Below, one piece after another: positions 1-12,200 of a stretch of 64,000 nucleotides of DNA; position 1 is the first letter of the stretch, and each line of letters opens with the position of its first letter. The position numbers were made by a program, and so were the translations under genes. Source of the DNA: Cerioporus squamosus (Eukaryota; Basidiomycota; Agaricomycetes; Polyporales; Polyporaceae); assembly GCA_022592435.1 (NCBI GenBank), contig JABYQS010000133.1, forward strand, positions 41,649-105,648, in the 5' to 3' direction. The notes beneath the pieces are model-generated. The model worked only from the letters and a program-made list of their open reading frames with translations, was not told the origin of the DNA and ran no database searches.

Positions 1-2
1 GG

Positions 3-338
3 GAATACTGCCTGGACTTCGTCGATACTCGAACGGGAGTGCCAGTCAACTCTCCCTTCAAGTTCGAGCTATGGGTTGTCCCCGATCCGGACAGACCCTG
101 GCTTGGTTCCGGTTCAGCACGTGTCACCAGTCTCGACGTTGCGTTCGGTCAGCGTCAGGACGAAATTCTACCAGGGCACGAGAAGTTTGTGTTGAGGGAT
201 GGTCAGACGTGCCTTCTGAAGCGTCCGGGCCACAGGGATGTGCGCTTCACTGTCCCTGTTCGAAGACGCCCCGTGGCCGCCGCTGTCGGGGCTGGTGATG
301 TTCACGAGCTGGATCTGCCCGCCTCCGTTGTGGTTTAG
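3..338 (+). CDS. 3' end of an unrecognised gene (partial)
   Basis: An open frame runs in from the left edge and stops at 336-338, giving the last ~111 residues of a protein whose start lies outside the window. It contains a hydrophobic/aromatic stretch (FKFELWVVPDPDRPW) and a basic segment near the C-terminus (HRDVRFTVPVRRRP). I do not recognise the family. The following gene, at 890-2252, lies on the opposite strand, so the two are convergent. The open frame and plausible composition support coding; an intron within it cannot be excluded. Confidence 0.4.
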   Translation, partial: EYCLDFVDTRTGVPVNSPFKFELWVVPDPDRPWLGSGSARVTSLDVAFGQRQDEILPGHEKFVLRDGQTCLLKRPGHRDVRFTVPVRRRPVAAAVGAGDVHELDLPASVVV

Positions 339-889
339 CGAAGGATGAGGTTCGGCAGGGACTATCATTATCGGTTTCGTTCTACGGCTCATCGGACGCG
401 CTCCTCTCCTCATGTGTACTACCGCCACGCATAGATATTAATAATCATTATTTGGCCCTCGTATCGACAACACAGCTCATGAGCCTGCGCTTGATGAGCC
501 TCTTCGCATACATTCTTCAGCACTCGGAATGCGCTACTCAGGATAGAGGAATGCGATCATCAATATTTGTGGAGATATATGGTACAAGGGTCGGACGACA
601 AAAACAGAACTATTTGGATTACATAAGAGAAGATGGAAGGGCAAACATAAACAACGGGGACGGGATATAACGGCGACTGAAAACAGGGAGACATAACGAC
701 AGATGGGGAGCATAATGGGAGATGGAGAACATAAGGGTACATAACGGTGACAATAACGGCGCAAGAGAACTAGAGAAGGAGACTTAGAAAACGGGGTATT
801 GGAATGATGCGATGAGGGCGCAAGTCAATGGTTCCGAGACAGAGACGCATCTGTCAGATCACAAGTCAAGCCCTAGACATGTCGTAAGC
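339..889. repeat. Intergenic region with purine-rich degenerate repeat
   Basis: No gene is supported here. From about 590 to 795 the plus strand is strongly purine-rich and carries a degenerate short repeat built on GANCATAANGG-like words (GAGACATAACG, GAGCATAATGG, GAACATAAGGG, GTACATAACGG). It reads as a decayed minisatellite or polypurine tract between two convergent gene ends. Confidence 0.45.
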
Positions 890-2252
890 TCATGTCGCTG
901 TAAGAGGATACAAAGGGAGGGACATACACTCTTGCGCACGCCGGAAGGCGTCGCGCTGCACCCAAGACGGGAGGTGATCGACCTTGGTTGTGATGAGATA
1001 CCGGCCATCTTCACGCATGTAGCCGCACTTGACTTCCACCCATTGCTTCTCTCCATCTTCGAGCGACCACAGCCAGAACTGGGACTGAAGCGGGAGGCGA
1101 TGGTAGTACAAGTCACCGAGAGTGAGTTCCCGGTCGTGTGTGAGGTCGGGGGCTGCCCACAGCATCTCGTCCGCGATCTCATCGCTCTGGTACCAGCGGG
1201 TGACCACGGGATCCGCATTATTCTGTGGAACCGTCCGATCGCACCTGCGGATCGCAACGCCGTCCTGGGTACGAGCAACAATGGGGAACGCGGTGCGCGC
1301 ACGAGCGCCGGGGGTCCGCTGGGGCGTGGAGGTGCGGCGAGACGTGCCGGACGCGGGCGAACCACCACGACGCGGGTTGGAGGCAGAAGAGACCGGCGTA
1401 CGGGGCACAAACGGATTGTAGTCGTTATCCTCATCCTTCACATGGGAGGGACCTGGAGTCGATTGCTTCTCAGATCGCGTCTTCGAAGCGCGACTGTTCA
1501 GTGACAGGGTAGTGAAGTTCTGCGCCAAAGTCGAGGTGCCCACAGAAGAGGGTGGGATGGACGTACTCACGCCGCGAATGGTGGAGGCGGAAAGGGACGG
1601 GGCTTTGCCTTTGCCACTTCCGCTCATGGACAAGGTGTCCTCGCGGATGATGGGCTGAACCTCGCGGAAGGCGGTGAACTGAGAGATGCGGGGTGGCTCA
1701 ACGACGGGCTGGTTGGGCAGAGTCATGCGACGTCCCGATGGATCGGCGGAGGAAGAAGACACCGAGGGGATGGTCGAAGGGGAGATGGATGAGCCAGAGA
1801 TCGTCGGCAACAACGGAACGGCTTGAACTTGCACCTGAGCCGGAGAGGCATCGCACTCGCGCGTCTGAGAACGAGGTCTACGTACAGGCTGAGACGGTGC
1901 GCGGGTACGAGACCTGGAGCGAGCTGTTTGCGGAGGGACAAGCGATGGGGCGCGCGAGCGCGACCTAGAGCGCGACGGCTGTCGCATTCTCCTGTTTAAG
2001 TTTTGGACGTTGCCGGGTTCCTCGACACTGTTGTGCGAAAACGAGTAAGTGTCTGCGACTACACTCTTGCGCATAAAGCACTTACCCAGGAAAGACCCTC
2101 TCGATCGTAGGAGGCGCCCTGCCGACCTGGCGCGCAGCGCCAGCCGGATGGTGGTTGTGAGACAATGTATTGTTCTGACCAGCAGAACGTAGCAGCCAGA
2201 CGAGGATGAGCGTGTAGATTAGCATTCCAGCGGCGAAGAAGACTGGGTCCAT
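890..2252 (-). CDS. Single-pass membrane protein with long Ser/Arg/Pro-rich tail, unrecognised
   Basis: Two exons fit: 2252-2086 and 1991-890, joined by a 94-nt intron (GTAAGT donor, CAG acceptor) that keeps frame. Exon 1 starts with ATG and encodes an N-terminal hydrophobic helix (about residues 4-22, FFAAGMLIYTLILVWLL), so the protein is probably membrane-anchored at its N-terminus. The next ~250 residues are low-complexity: SR repeats, then Ser/Pro/Thr-rich. The last ~110 residues look folded, with several Trp and a WLWSLEDGEKQWVEVKCGY segment. The family is not recognised. The tail faintly resembles the Trp-containing end of the 14.3-15.6 kb gene (WVAVRAG), which might be chance. The WD40 gene starts 383 bp away in divergent orientation. 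Confidence 0.6.
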
Positions 2253-2635
2253 GGTGACGGGCTGGACTGGAATAGTGTGTGGCGCACTCGTGTGTGGGGA
2301 GGTTAGCGTAACGGGAGGGTGCGCAGTGCGGCAGATTTTATATGCCACTGGAAATGCGTCTTTGTCCTCATTCCTTGTTGATGCAGGATATTAGTTTGTC
2401 TGTCTTCTCGTCACAACAAAACAGAAGCTCCTACTTTGGATATTGTCTCCAGGCTACATGCAGTGGTGAACGTTTGAACTGTCGTGTGAAGAGCGCTGTG
2501 AAGAGCGGCAGACCATTTTTCGGAGCTAGCGGGCCGGCCATCCAGCGACGCCCAATGTGCATGTACAGCTGTGTCATGGTCATCATGCCCTCCTCGTGCC
2601 CTCCGTCTCAAACCATTCTGCACCATTCCTCTCAT
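2253..2635. promoter_or_regulatory. Divergent intergenic region between the membrane-protein and WD40 genes
   Basis: These 383 bp separate two divergently transcribed genes and must contain both promoters. A TTTTATATGCC word at 2336-2346 is the only TATA-like sequence noticed. No other regulatory motif could be assigned. Confidence 0.25.
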
Positions 2636-4223
2636 GTCCCGGGAGTACGCTGAATTAGCTCGCTTGCCCGGCGGTCACAACGGGGCCATCACTGTGATCT
2701 CCTTCAGTCCCCGCGCAACTTATTTGGCCACAGCAGCTACTGACGACAAGATTTGTATTTGGGAAGCTGCGAGCCGCAAACTTCTACACCGATATCATGG
2801 AAGTAGTTATGCGCTGTGCCTCGCTTGGATGCCCAATCGGGAAGACCATCTGCTGTGCGGTATGCTCGACGGGTATGTGGTGTGTTTGTCATTTTCCCCT
2901 GTGAGTCTTCTCTTGTACGTGCTTTTCGTCAATCTCACCAGCCATACAGAGAACAATACGCGCCCAAGGGTTGGTCATACACACATCGCCGGTAGAAGCC
3001 ATTGCAATATTGGAAAACCGCGTAGCTTCTGGATCGCGGCGAGATATCCGAGTATGGGATTGGCACGCAGACGGCAAGTGGCACTCCGGTCTCGGTTGCC
3101 TCTGCAAATGACACCCGAAGTAGGACGCTGGTTGCTGCACCACGAGGTGGAAGAACCACCAACGAGCTCTCAGGAGGAGGAAGTATCGATAGCGCACCTT
3201 CACTGGATAACTTTACCGCGGCACACGCGGTTAGCGGTTGTGTATATGGAACATGGAGTTCGGTGCGATGTTTCGCCTCGTCAAACCTCACTAAAGCTGA
3301 CAGTACAATCGGAACCTAGGATATTCGATGCGAGGACATGGAAGTGTCTCCAGGACAGGAAGGATGACAAGCCCGTGCAAGTTCCATACCATTCTATACA
3401 TCCCTTCCGCTTATCTCAGTGTTACAGAGCGAGGGCGGACGTGAGCATTGACGGCGAATATCTCGCGTTGGCAAACCCACTATCGGGGTTCGGACTTTAT
3501 TCCCTCAGATCCGGAGATCTTGTACGCGCATTCGGCCACGAAGTGGGATTCAAACGTGCTACGCCGGTCAAGTTCATCGAGTCCGGCAAGGCAATTATTG
3601 GAGGAAGTACCGTTGGGGAGGTGAACATCTGGGATATCGAGACAGGTCGGAAGGTCCAGACACTCCTGCACACTGGTACGTCTTTTGGCGAATTGTCCTG
3701 TGTTGTACTCAGGAGCTGACTACATCAGATCATCGTCTGATTCTCTCTGTCGATGTTGGTGGCTGATGGCTCTTGCGCACTCAGATACTGATGGCAAGAC
3801 AGGCACATTATGACTGCAACCAGAAGCAATACCTTATCGCCACCGCGCCTTGCGAGGAACTTCCCTACACAGTGTTCTTGTGGCACAAGAAACAGCTCAG
3901 TGTGTGGCTTCCATACTCCACTTCCACTTCGCTTCTCAAACTAACGCACTCAGACGTCTCTTCATCCGGTGGGATGATGAAAGCAAAGGCAATTGTTTGT
4001 GGACCCCGACAATCTCTCTCACGCGCTGTACTGATAACTCGTCAAGATGTCTTTCAGGTCATGTTTTGTCTTTACACTCTGCCTGGCGGGCTTGGCAGTC
4101 TTCGTTGGGTGGGGCCTGTCGGCGTTCAGCAATGTGAGCCGTCCGCAAAATGCTCCTTTGCTCGCCGAGGGCTCAATGACGGTTAGACGCAGGGATACTG
4201 CTCATCCACACCGAAACCTGTAG
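2636..4223 (+). CDS. WD40-repeat protein with probable C-terminal membrane segment
   Basis: The start at 2636 opens MSREYAELARLPGGHNGAI, followed by clear WD40 blades: GHNGAITVISFSP with ICIW ~30 residues later, then a blade ending IRVWDW, one with IFDARTWKCL, and one ending VNIWDIETGR. Introns consistent with frame lie at about 2901-2950, 3260-3319, 3387-3434, 3672-3728 and 3747-3802. The reading frame between DWHADGKWHSG and VGRWLLHHEVEE (near 3096-3127) needs either an implausibly short 32-nt intron or a frameshift, so the gene may be damaged. After the last blade (QKQYLIATAPCEELPYTVFLW) a further exon at about 4047-4223 encodes a hydrophobic helix (FVFTLCLAGLAVFVGWGL) and a stop. That would make this a membrane-tethered propeller, but splicing into this exon is inferred. 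Confidence 0.6.
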
Positions 4224-7000
4224 ATATCGTCATATGGCGGACAGCCATGTGAAGAACCTTTAGCAACAAGGACACTGCGTTGACCGATGCGGGAGTGGAG
4301 GAGATATCGGTGAACAGAACACCAGCCAAGATTCGAACTCGACGAAAACGCGTCTTGGAATCATGCGCTCAGAAAGTATTTGCCCTCCTGTGACATTCCT
4401 AGATTCCTAGAACTCTTAGCTCCGGTCACGCCGCCGAAGACCACGCCCAATTCGTATCCTATAGCCCTACGTACGTCGGGTATACTTCCCTTTCATCCGT
4501 CCGCCGACGCCTCGCAGCGCTGAGTACGAGGTGGCCCGGGTCGACAGATCTAGACCGTCCCCGATCCGGAGACCGTGAGAGCGCGTGGGCGGTCGTGTTC
4601 CGTCGACATAAGTAGTTTACACTACCGAGTAGCGTGCGCACAGTGTTTCGTGACGTCCTGACGTACTGAAGCTTGAGTACTTGAGTACTGAGTATCAGTT
4701 TCAAGCCTCCTGTAGATAATTATCAAATAATAATCATGACGTCAGGTCGCCGACCTGTGCTCGCTCTATCGTGTTTGTGTTTGTTTGTGCCGTTCGCTGG
4801 CACGACCTGGCACGACAGACGATCTCTATTAGCGCTCCTCCCAGCTCCGTCCGCGTCAGTACTCAGTACTCAGTCCTCTACTTACCCCCAATCCCGCCAT
4901 GGCGATCGACGAACACTTGCCACTTGCTCTTGATCCCCAGGACGTGAAGCAACTGTTTGTGACCTCCCTGCAGTGATGGTTTGTCCGATCGACTCCCTCC
5001 TTGTGAGACGTCGGCGGATATGACTGGAGCAGGAGTCATAACCGGTCACCTCTCAGTCGCATCGCGTGGACGGACACCAGCCATTGTTCTGAGCAGAGCG
5101 GTGATGTGGCCTGAGCTGCATGATGAGCGCGTGCCTGATCAATATCCTCTGCGCGAGACGTCGGCGGACGAGACTGGAGCAGCCGGCGCAGCGACCTTGC
5201 TCCTCAGGCAGGATGAAGCGTCCGGATGCAAGCACTATGTGTATGGACAGAGGCAAGTCAATTTTCAGCGGAGGTGCGACTATATTAACTCGCTCGTTCG
5301 CAGAAGTGACCTCGTGCGGTGGTATCAGCTTGTCAGGTCATGCCGACCGACATCTGGACGAGTACGTTCCTGCGACGTGTCTAAGTACGGCATTCAGGCA
5401 AGTGGCATTAGCTCGCTCGAACATCATTGCATCCTCATCTTTTCAGCCCGCATCCTGTCTCAATAGAGTCTACCGTTGTCCCCACCGCGTCTGCAGGTTC
5501 CCGATGATGACTTATTCTTAGCCTGCTCTTCTTCCCCGTCCTCCGTCTCTTTTTCCCTCCTCTCCTCGACGATGCGTGCGACGCGCTGGTCGTTCTGCCG
5601 CCCTCAGCTCTCGGTGAGCCCCGGACGCGTCGCGCATCCTTCAACCTAATCTCAAACGCGTCCAATCCTGCGGCCCATCATGTCCGCCGCCATAAACGTG
5701 CTCCCCCAGCAGCCGTCTCTCCTCGACCGCCGCGCATCCAGTAACATCCCCGCCCTTCCTGACCATGTCTCCGTCTCCGAACTTCTCCCGCAGACCTCCC
5801 GCCCGTCACCCAGCATGGCGACTGCTGGCGCTTCCCTGGGACGCATGCGCCCGTCTTATGACGAGATTTGTCTCTACACATCATTTGGTCCCGCTCTGGC
5901 CCAGCGCGGTGCGTCGCCGCTTGCAGAGGCTATCGCCGTGGCAACATCCGCATGCTCCGTGACGAAGAAGTAGCTGTTAATCGCGGTAAGTCCCCCCGGC
6001 CTTCGTTTCTTCTCTCCTGTTATTTAATGGGATCTCTTGGTGGTCTCAGAGAATGCATACGTATGTTCGGTGCTCAATCGAGGGCCGCAATGATCCTTTA
6101 TCCATGGCGCTCGCCATGTTACTGCATTCATATGCCTCGTCGATGCCCAGCCTCGCACATCGTTGATACTCGCGCTGCGAGGCTGCGGCCTTGCGTCGAC
6201 GATGCAAATGTAGCGGTTTGTTCGTCAACTATGTGATTGCTAGGGACGTGCTTAGCAGCATCGTGCTCTCCGCCTATAGCGACACTTTTCTGCTCGTCCA
6301 TCACACCACCATCATCCTTCACGCCGCGTGCATCATTCCTCCAGCCTGTGTACCGTCCCCGCGCGCATCATTCCTCCGGCCTGCGTCCCCCACACGTCCC
6401 CAACATGTCCTTCCGCTCTCCATTTCTAGACAGCGAATGGTCTGCCCTCAGCTCCGACCTGGGCCTGGACGTTACCTAGGACAGGTCCACTTACGGCTGC
6501 CTCACTTTGAGGAGTGTCGATCTCCCAGGTCTGGTGGTGCTCGTTGCCTCCGCTGCTGGTTTTCAGCTGGCGCTACCCATCAAACATACTGAGGTTGTAG
6601 TGACGGACTCGTCGTACATGAACAGGACACCGACCCTTGAATGGTACGCGCTTGCATGCTCAATGGCGAGGTCGTGCAGGAAGCAATGAAATATCGGACG
6701 GCGTTGAGAGTTCCACGCGACCGGTACCGGAAATCCACTGCGTACACGCCTGGAGAACGTTCTCAGATTTCATGATAATCAGTCCGGGATGATATACGGT
6801 GGCACGAGGAGGTCGCGCCTTGTCGCGGGCTCGCACATGTCGACTCTCCAGACGCCGGTATATCACGAACCCTCTAACGCGCGTGTCGCTTTGTCCTTTC
6901 CACCGCCATCTTCAACTTCTCCACGACAGGTACGCTCGACAGTCTGCCTCTTGAGGATCACCATCTCTCACACGAGTATACTCAGAACTTCCTCACCCAC
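4224..7000. other. Gene-poor region; one weak open frame and a short direct duplication
   Basis: No recognisable gene. An ATG-initiated frame at 5680-5973 (97 codons) has an acceptable composition but no family resemblance, and nothing joins it convincingly to later exons. A ~25-bp word (GAGACGTCGGCGGA..GACTGGAGCAG) occurs in direct orientation at about 5006 and 5155, in two otherwise different contexts. GAGTACTGAGTA-type words near 4675-4692 and 4856-4876 are in inverted orientation about 180 bp apart and could be remnants of a small foldback element. Confidence 0.3.
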
Positions 7001-8104
7001 ATGCGATTCCTCACGTCGATTTTGACAATCGCGGCAGGCGTCCTTGCCATCCCTTTGTCCCTCCTCATGGTGCCCAGTATCATCTTCCGTATCTATCTGC
7101 ACTACCTCCCGCTGGAGTTCGACCATCCCCACGTTCAAGCGTCCTTGACGTCCCTGTGGGATGTCAATGCCGCTGCTGTATGCCTCCTGCCCCCATTCAA
7201 TGCGCTCGCGTTTCTATGCCCCGCGTCTGGTGACGGACCCCACGAAGCGGCTCGCACGTCTCTCCACGATCTCTTGCTCCACCGACAAGTCCTCCTCAAG
7301 AAAGCGGTGCAGTATGCGCCTACAGCACAAGCGATCTCGTCGATTTCCCTACTCGCCCCCCCCGCCGACGCCGGTATGGATTTGGGCGACCTCCTCTCAC
7401 TGCTGGACAGAGAGGCAGAAGGCCCCACGGTTGTTGGAGATCCTCGGGCGCTGATGGAGATCGCTCAGACGTCTGCGATTGTTGCCCGAGCGCTGTACCG
7501 GCTCCTCATTCAGGTCGAGCTAGGCGTATGTCGGTAAGTAGTGCAAGTGTCAGAACTTAGTCGTCGCTGACCCGGCAGTAGAGCTGCCTTTGTTCAAGAC
7601 ACTATTTCGGTCGCGTTGTCGCTCTTGGAACACGTCGATGCCACCGGGCATTATATCCAGGATGTGGTACCGCTCCCATTCGACCGAGCTGCCGCCCTCT
7701 TTGGACTCGCGGTGCTGGACTCATTCGAGCACATTCGCGGGGAGCTGCGTGTCGCCCTCACCCTCTCTACTACCCTGCTCGCCGCCATCGAGAACGTACG
7801 GGCTGAGAAAGGCCACATCTTCCATCGCTGCGCAGAGCCTGTGAAGTCATGTGCGGAGATCAATGCACTCATCCGGGGCGAGAACATGCTTCGCGCGGTC
7901 ATCCAGGACCTGTCCATGCTTCAAGGAATCCTCGATGTCGAGCTAGATGGGTCTTCGCCTGTGTTCGGCGCCGCGGACTCCCCTTTGTTTATCTTCCCCG
8001 CCATTCAGGCGAATGGCGCTGTGCTGGATGCTTTGCTGTTGTATGTGCAGAACGCTAGGCGGACCGCGGCGGCTGCGATGGAGGTCGGGCATATAAGTGC
8101 ATGA
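7001..8104 (+). CDS. Unrecognised protein with N-terminal membrane helix
   Basis: Two exons: 7001-7533 and 7579 (or 7582)-8104, joined across a GTAAGT...CAG/TAG intron that keeps frame (LGVCR|AAFVQDTI). The protein is about 350 residues. Residues 1-30 form a strongly hydrophobic segment (MRFLTSILTIAAGVLAIPLS) that looks like a signal anchor. The rest is rich in Ala/Leu and predicted largely helical (SLLEHVDATGHYIQDVVPLP, LFGLAVLDSFEHIRGELRV), with no catalytic motif that I recognise. Codon composition is even and the frame is intact. It may be a lineage-specific membrane-anchored helical protein; no function is assigned. Confidence 0.65.
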
Positions 8105-8460
8105 GCGGAGTCCTCGTCATACTCCCGACATCGAACCCCCTGTCCGTAGGAAACTGGCTACTGTACACGACATTGTCCTATATATGTCGTTGCGTTGATT
8201 GGCCTGTGTCGCGAATATTGTCGCATGGACTTTCATGCGTGATGACATAATGCCTTGATGGTCCATCTAGACGTCCAAGTATGCGAGCCAGGTCCCCACG
8301 CGCTAAGGCTGGACCCACAATCAGATCTAATGGCGACGACGCGCAATCATGGTCAAGTTGTCTATCACACAGCCGGCCTCCTCCTCTCGAAACGTTCATG
8401 TCAATGAACTGCCCTCTCCTCTGAGTATACCGATCCGCGAACACGGCCACCTCTCTGGCC

Positions 8461-9191
8461 ATGGAGCGCTTGCGGTTGATTCGACAAAGGTTCCTGCTGA
8501 AGGCACGTCGGCGAGCACTAGCAAGACTTGATGCTCGATATCGTGCCCTTCTGCAGGCTGGCCGCGATCTCTTGATCGGTATTCTTGTACTCCTTCTCAT
8601 CTCAGCGATACCTTTCATCGCAAGCGGGCTTAACGAGTATGACTCTTGGGCTTTCCCTGTCCTCGGCGCAGTCGTTGCAATGGATTATCTACTCCTTCGA
8701 GGATTGTCGATCGGTAAGTCCTGCCGTCGATCTAGCAGCAGCTGTAACTGAGAATTGACAGGACTGCATCCTGCGATACGCCGCCGCCCCCATACGGATG
8801 AACGAGTGGCTACTCAACGCCGTTTGAGCAGCGCAAGCATGACGGTCTTCGTTATGGGCGTGGGAAGGGCATCAGTTGCTCTCGGTGAGTCACCTATTCG
8901 CACCGCGTGCATGTCTTCCGTTTCAAACATCTAGCTGCAGGTGTTGACTCCCACTGGAAGATTTCTGACATTCTCTGGACTCTCGAGCACCGTCGCTTGA
9001 TACCACGTCTGTCCCACATCAGGCCAGTCGTGCACTACGATCCGTTTCGCCGAACTGCGTTGAATGAGTCTGCGTCGCTTGGAGACATCGGGGTGCGGGA
9101 TTTGTCCTGTCTTCAAGTGCGCTATCTGCTGCCGGGAGGTTCGAGAACACATAAGCGTAGCGGTACGTATAGCTTATTTCAGTTGTGTTGA
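8461..9191 (+). CDS. Possible small two-TM membrane protein, unrecognised
   Basis: Three exons join in one frame: 8461 to about 8713 (GTAAGT donor), about 8761-8884 (GTGAGT donor), and about 8940 to the stop at 9189-9191. The first exon encodes a basic, arginine-rich N-terminus and two hydrophobic segments (LLIGILVLLLISAIPFIASG and FPVLGAVVAMDYLLLRGL). The rest is hydrophilic. The family is not recognised. The 3' part overlaps, in another frame, a cysteine-rich segment (CGICPVFKCAICC, 9094-9132) that could be an upstream exon of the transposase gene. One of the two readings is probably wrong. Confidence 0.4.
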
Positions 9192-9230
9192 GACTTCCGT
9201 GTCCGTTAATACTGCTTCTACACAGCAACT

Positions 9231-12200
9231 ATGGACCTTGACCTGGAAGAGGATGGACTGAACAACTCTTTCCATCCCGTGAAGCGTGCAGGTGGGTTAT
9301 ACGTGTCTGCCTGAGAGACAACGCTGACATTCAGTAGCCCGGGGTGAGCGTTCTGCTCGCCGACGTGCTAAAGAGGCACGGCGCGAAGAGATATCTCATG
9401 GCGACGGATACGATCTGGATGAAACACCGCTGGCCCTACCGTCAGGATCCCGCAAAAAGGCTCACAACGACGCTTTTCCGGACCTTCGCAATCCATCTGC
9501 CTCTCCGGATTTATCAACGCCTGTTCAAGAAGTTCCCTCATTGACCTATACTCGCCCTTCTTCCGCTCTTCCTCGGAGAGTTGCCCAGCCCGCAGCCCCG
9601 CCTTCCTCTGTTGCCACGGACCACGTGCGCGTCCGAGAGACCTCAGTGGCAGGTGCTCATCCAGCTGTTCAGCTTCCACCGCATGGTTTACCTTCCAATG
9701 CGGAGTGCCGAGACGAGAACTTACCCTTCCCGGAATCATCTACCACACGTCCGCACGCATCGGCTACAAATGTCGGGCAACCTAATCCGGAAACCACCAT
9801 CGACGGCGACCTTCACTTCCTTGAGGCGTGTATACATCAACGGATCCATACGTTCGCTTTCAGCGGCTCATTATCGTTTGCCTGTAACCCTACAGAAATG
9901 GCAGGTTACGAAGCTGTGGACATCGAAGATCCGGGCGACCTCAACACAGGGCCACACGCTTTGGACACCCAGGCCAATGGGAACGCAGAGTTCCTCGAGC
10001 AGGAAGACTGGCTATCCATGATGCACACCACGCTTTCAGCCATTTCCTCCTCGTGTCTATCTAGTGCGGACGGTGAGCGATGCTCGGAATTGCTCGCAGG
10101 TTTACGCCAGGAGTGGGTCCGCATGCAACTCCACAAGGAACGTGAATGGTTGAGGCAGCGAGAGCTTGTGAACTTGTGCGCGCAAACCGGGACAGCCTTC
10201 GTTGATTCGCGTACGTATACAGTATTCGATCAGTCTACCACTGTCGTTGACATGCGCACAGGTCGCCACTTCGTCCAGCCTCATCTGACGAATCCCGTCG
10301 TCATTGTCCATCATGTTACGGCGGTGTTGCTTCACGTCATCTACAGAGTACCCCGCAGAGCGACTCGCATTCTCCTGATCGCTTTGAGGGCACTCGTACG
10401 AGTCACGATAGGTACCTCGAACGGTCTCGAGCAGACTGCTTCGCCCGACTCGCTCCCCACCGACATCCGCACGATCCTTGGACGTTTCGATCTGGATCCT
10501 GTCACCCGTCCTTACATCTGTTGCCCCGCCTGTTACGCCATCTACCCGAAACCCTATCCCCAGACCTGCTCGTATCAACTGACGCCTCGCAGTAAGCCTT
10601 GCGGTGCTCATCTGTGGCGCTCTAGGACGATCCGTGGCCGCGCATTCTCCTTCCCTCTCCGCCAATTCCTGTATCAGGAGATGAAACACTGGTTGGCGCG
10701 GCTCCTCTCCAGAGACAAGTTGGAGGATATCATGGACGATATGCTCCAGCGCGCCCAGGGAAAGGCTCGGGACATCATGTTGGATCTTTGGGACGCCCCA
10801 GTCTTCCGGGAGCTCGTGATGCCGGATGGTACTCGCTTCGTGGATGCACCACCAGGAGAAGCCAGGCTCATCTTCGGTCTTGCCGTGGACGGGTTCAATC
10901 CGTTTCAGTCGAAGACTGCCAAACAATCTGTGTCGGTCACCGCGATCTACATGTACTGCCTAAACCTCCCGCCTCATCTCCGATATCGTCCAGAAAACAT
11001 GTATCTTGTGGGCGTCATACCCGGACCTGGGAAACCGAAGACGGACTGGCAGATGAATCACTTCCTACGGCCTCTTGTCGACGAACTGCTCGAGTTGTGG
11101 AACCCCGGCGTCTACTACTCTCGCACCTCCAAGTACGTGGGCGGCCGATTGGTCCGATGCGCTTTGGTTCCGCTCGTCTGCGATCTCCCCGCCGCAAGAC
11201 AGGTTGCTGGGTTTGGCAGTCACTCCGCGAAATACTTCTGTCATATGTGCAACGTGCTCTTGGAGAATATTGATGAACTGGACATGGCGAAGTGGGGCAC
11301 GCACACTTGCGAAGAGCACAGAGAGGCAGCGGAGGCTTGGAAAAATATGCCCTCGGCTCATCGGCGGGAAACGGCTTTCAAGATCAACAGCACGCGGTGG
11401 ACACCCCTGTTGGATTTACCCTACTGGGACCCCATCCGATACACCGTCATCGACTCCATGCACAATCACTATCTTGGACTGCTCCAGGACCACTGCCGGA
11501 AGATATGGGGAATGGACTTGGAGGTAGATGACGAGGAGTCGAATGAACCCACTCCCACAGACGAGGACGTTGCGGCTGCGCTCGAGGTCTTCTACTCTGG
11601 CACTCCTGGGCAACTCTCCACTTGCACCCGCGCCGTTCTCAAGCACCTGTGTCGTCTTCTGTCCGTGCGATACAAGAAGACTTCCAAAGCGCACATGATC
11701 AACAAGTTGCTTGAATTCGTACGTGCTCTTGATCTGCCCGCTTCAAGCGACTTACAAGTTCACCAGCGTGCCAAGGAAGGCATCCAGACAGGCGCGTCAT
11801 CCGGAACACATATAGGCGCGTCGCCAGGTACACAGACAGGCGCGACATCCGGTACACAGGCAGGCGCATCGTCGGGTACACAGGCAGGCGTATCGTCCGG
11901 TGCAAAGACTCGTACACAGACAGGCGCGCCGTCCGATACAACGCCGGTAGCCAAGCAGCAGAATCGAAATGACATGGGCCATGCGGAGACCGCTCTGTTG
12001 TCCGGTAACTCGGCTGCAACCCTGGACTCCAGATACAATCGCGATGTCTTCCGCAGCTTATGCGAGAAGTTCAATCTGCCTACCTCGGGAAACAAGAAGG
12101 TTTTGATTGATCGTCTCATAGCCTTTGTGAGTCGACCGTTGCCACGTTCCTGGCATCGTACTGACTGACGCCTCCCGTAGCGCAATACGGAGACCCCTCA

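Noticed and set aside
5680..5973. 97-codon frame as a gene
   Set aside because: No homology, no convincing splicing to later exons; recorded only as part of the gene-poor region.
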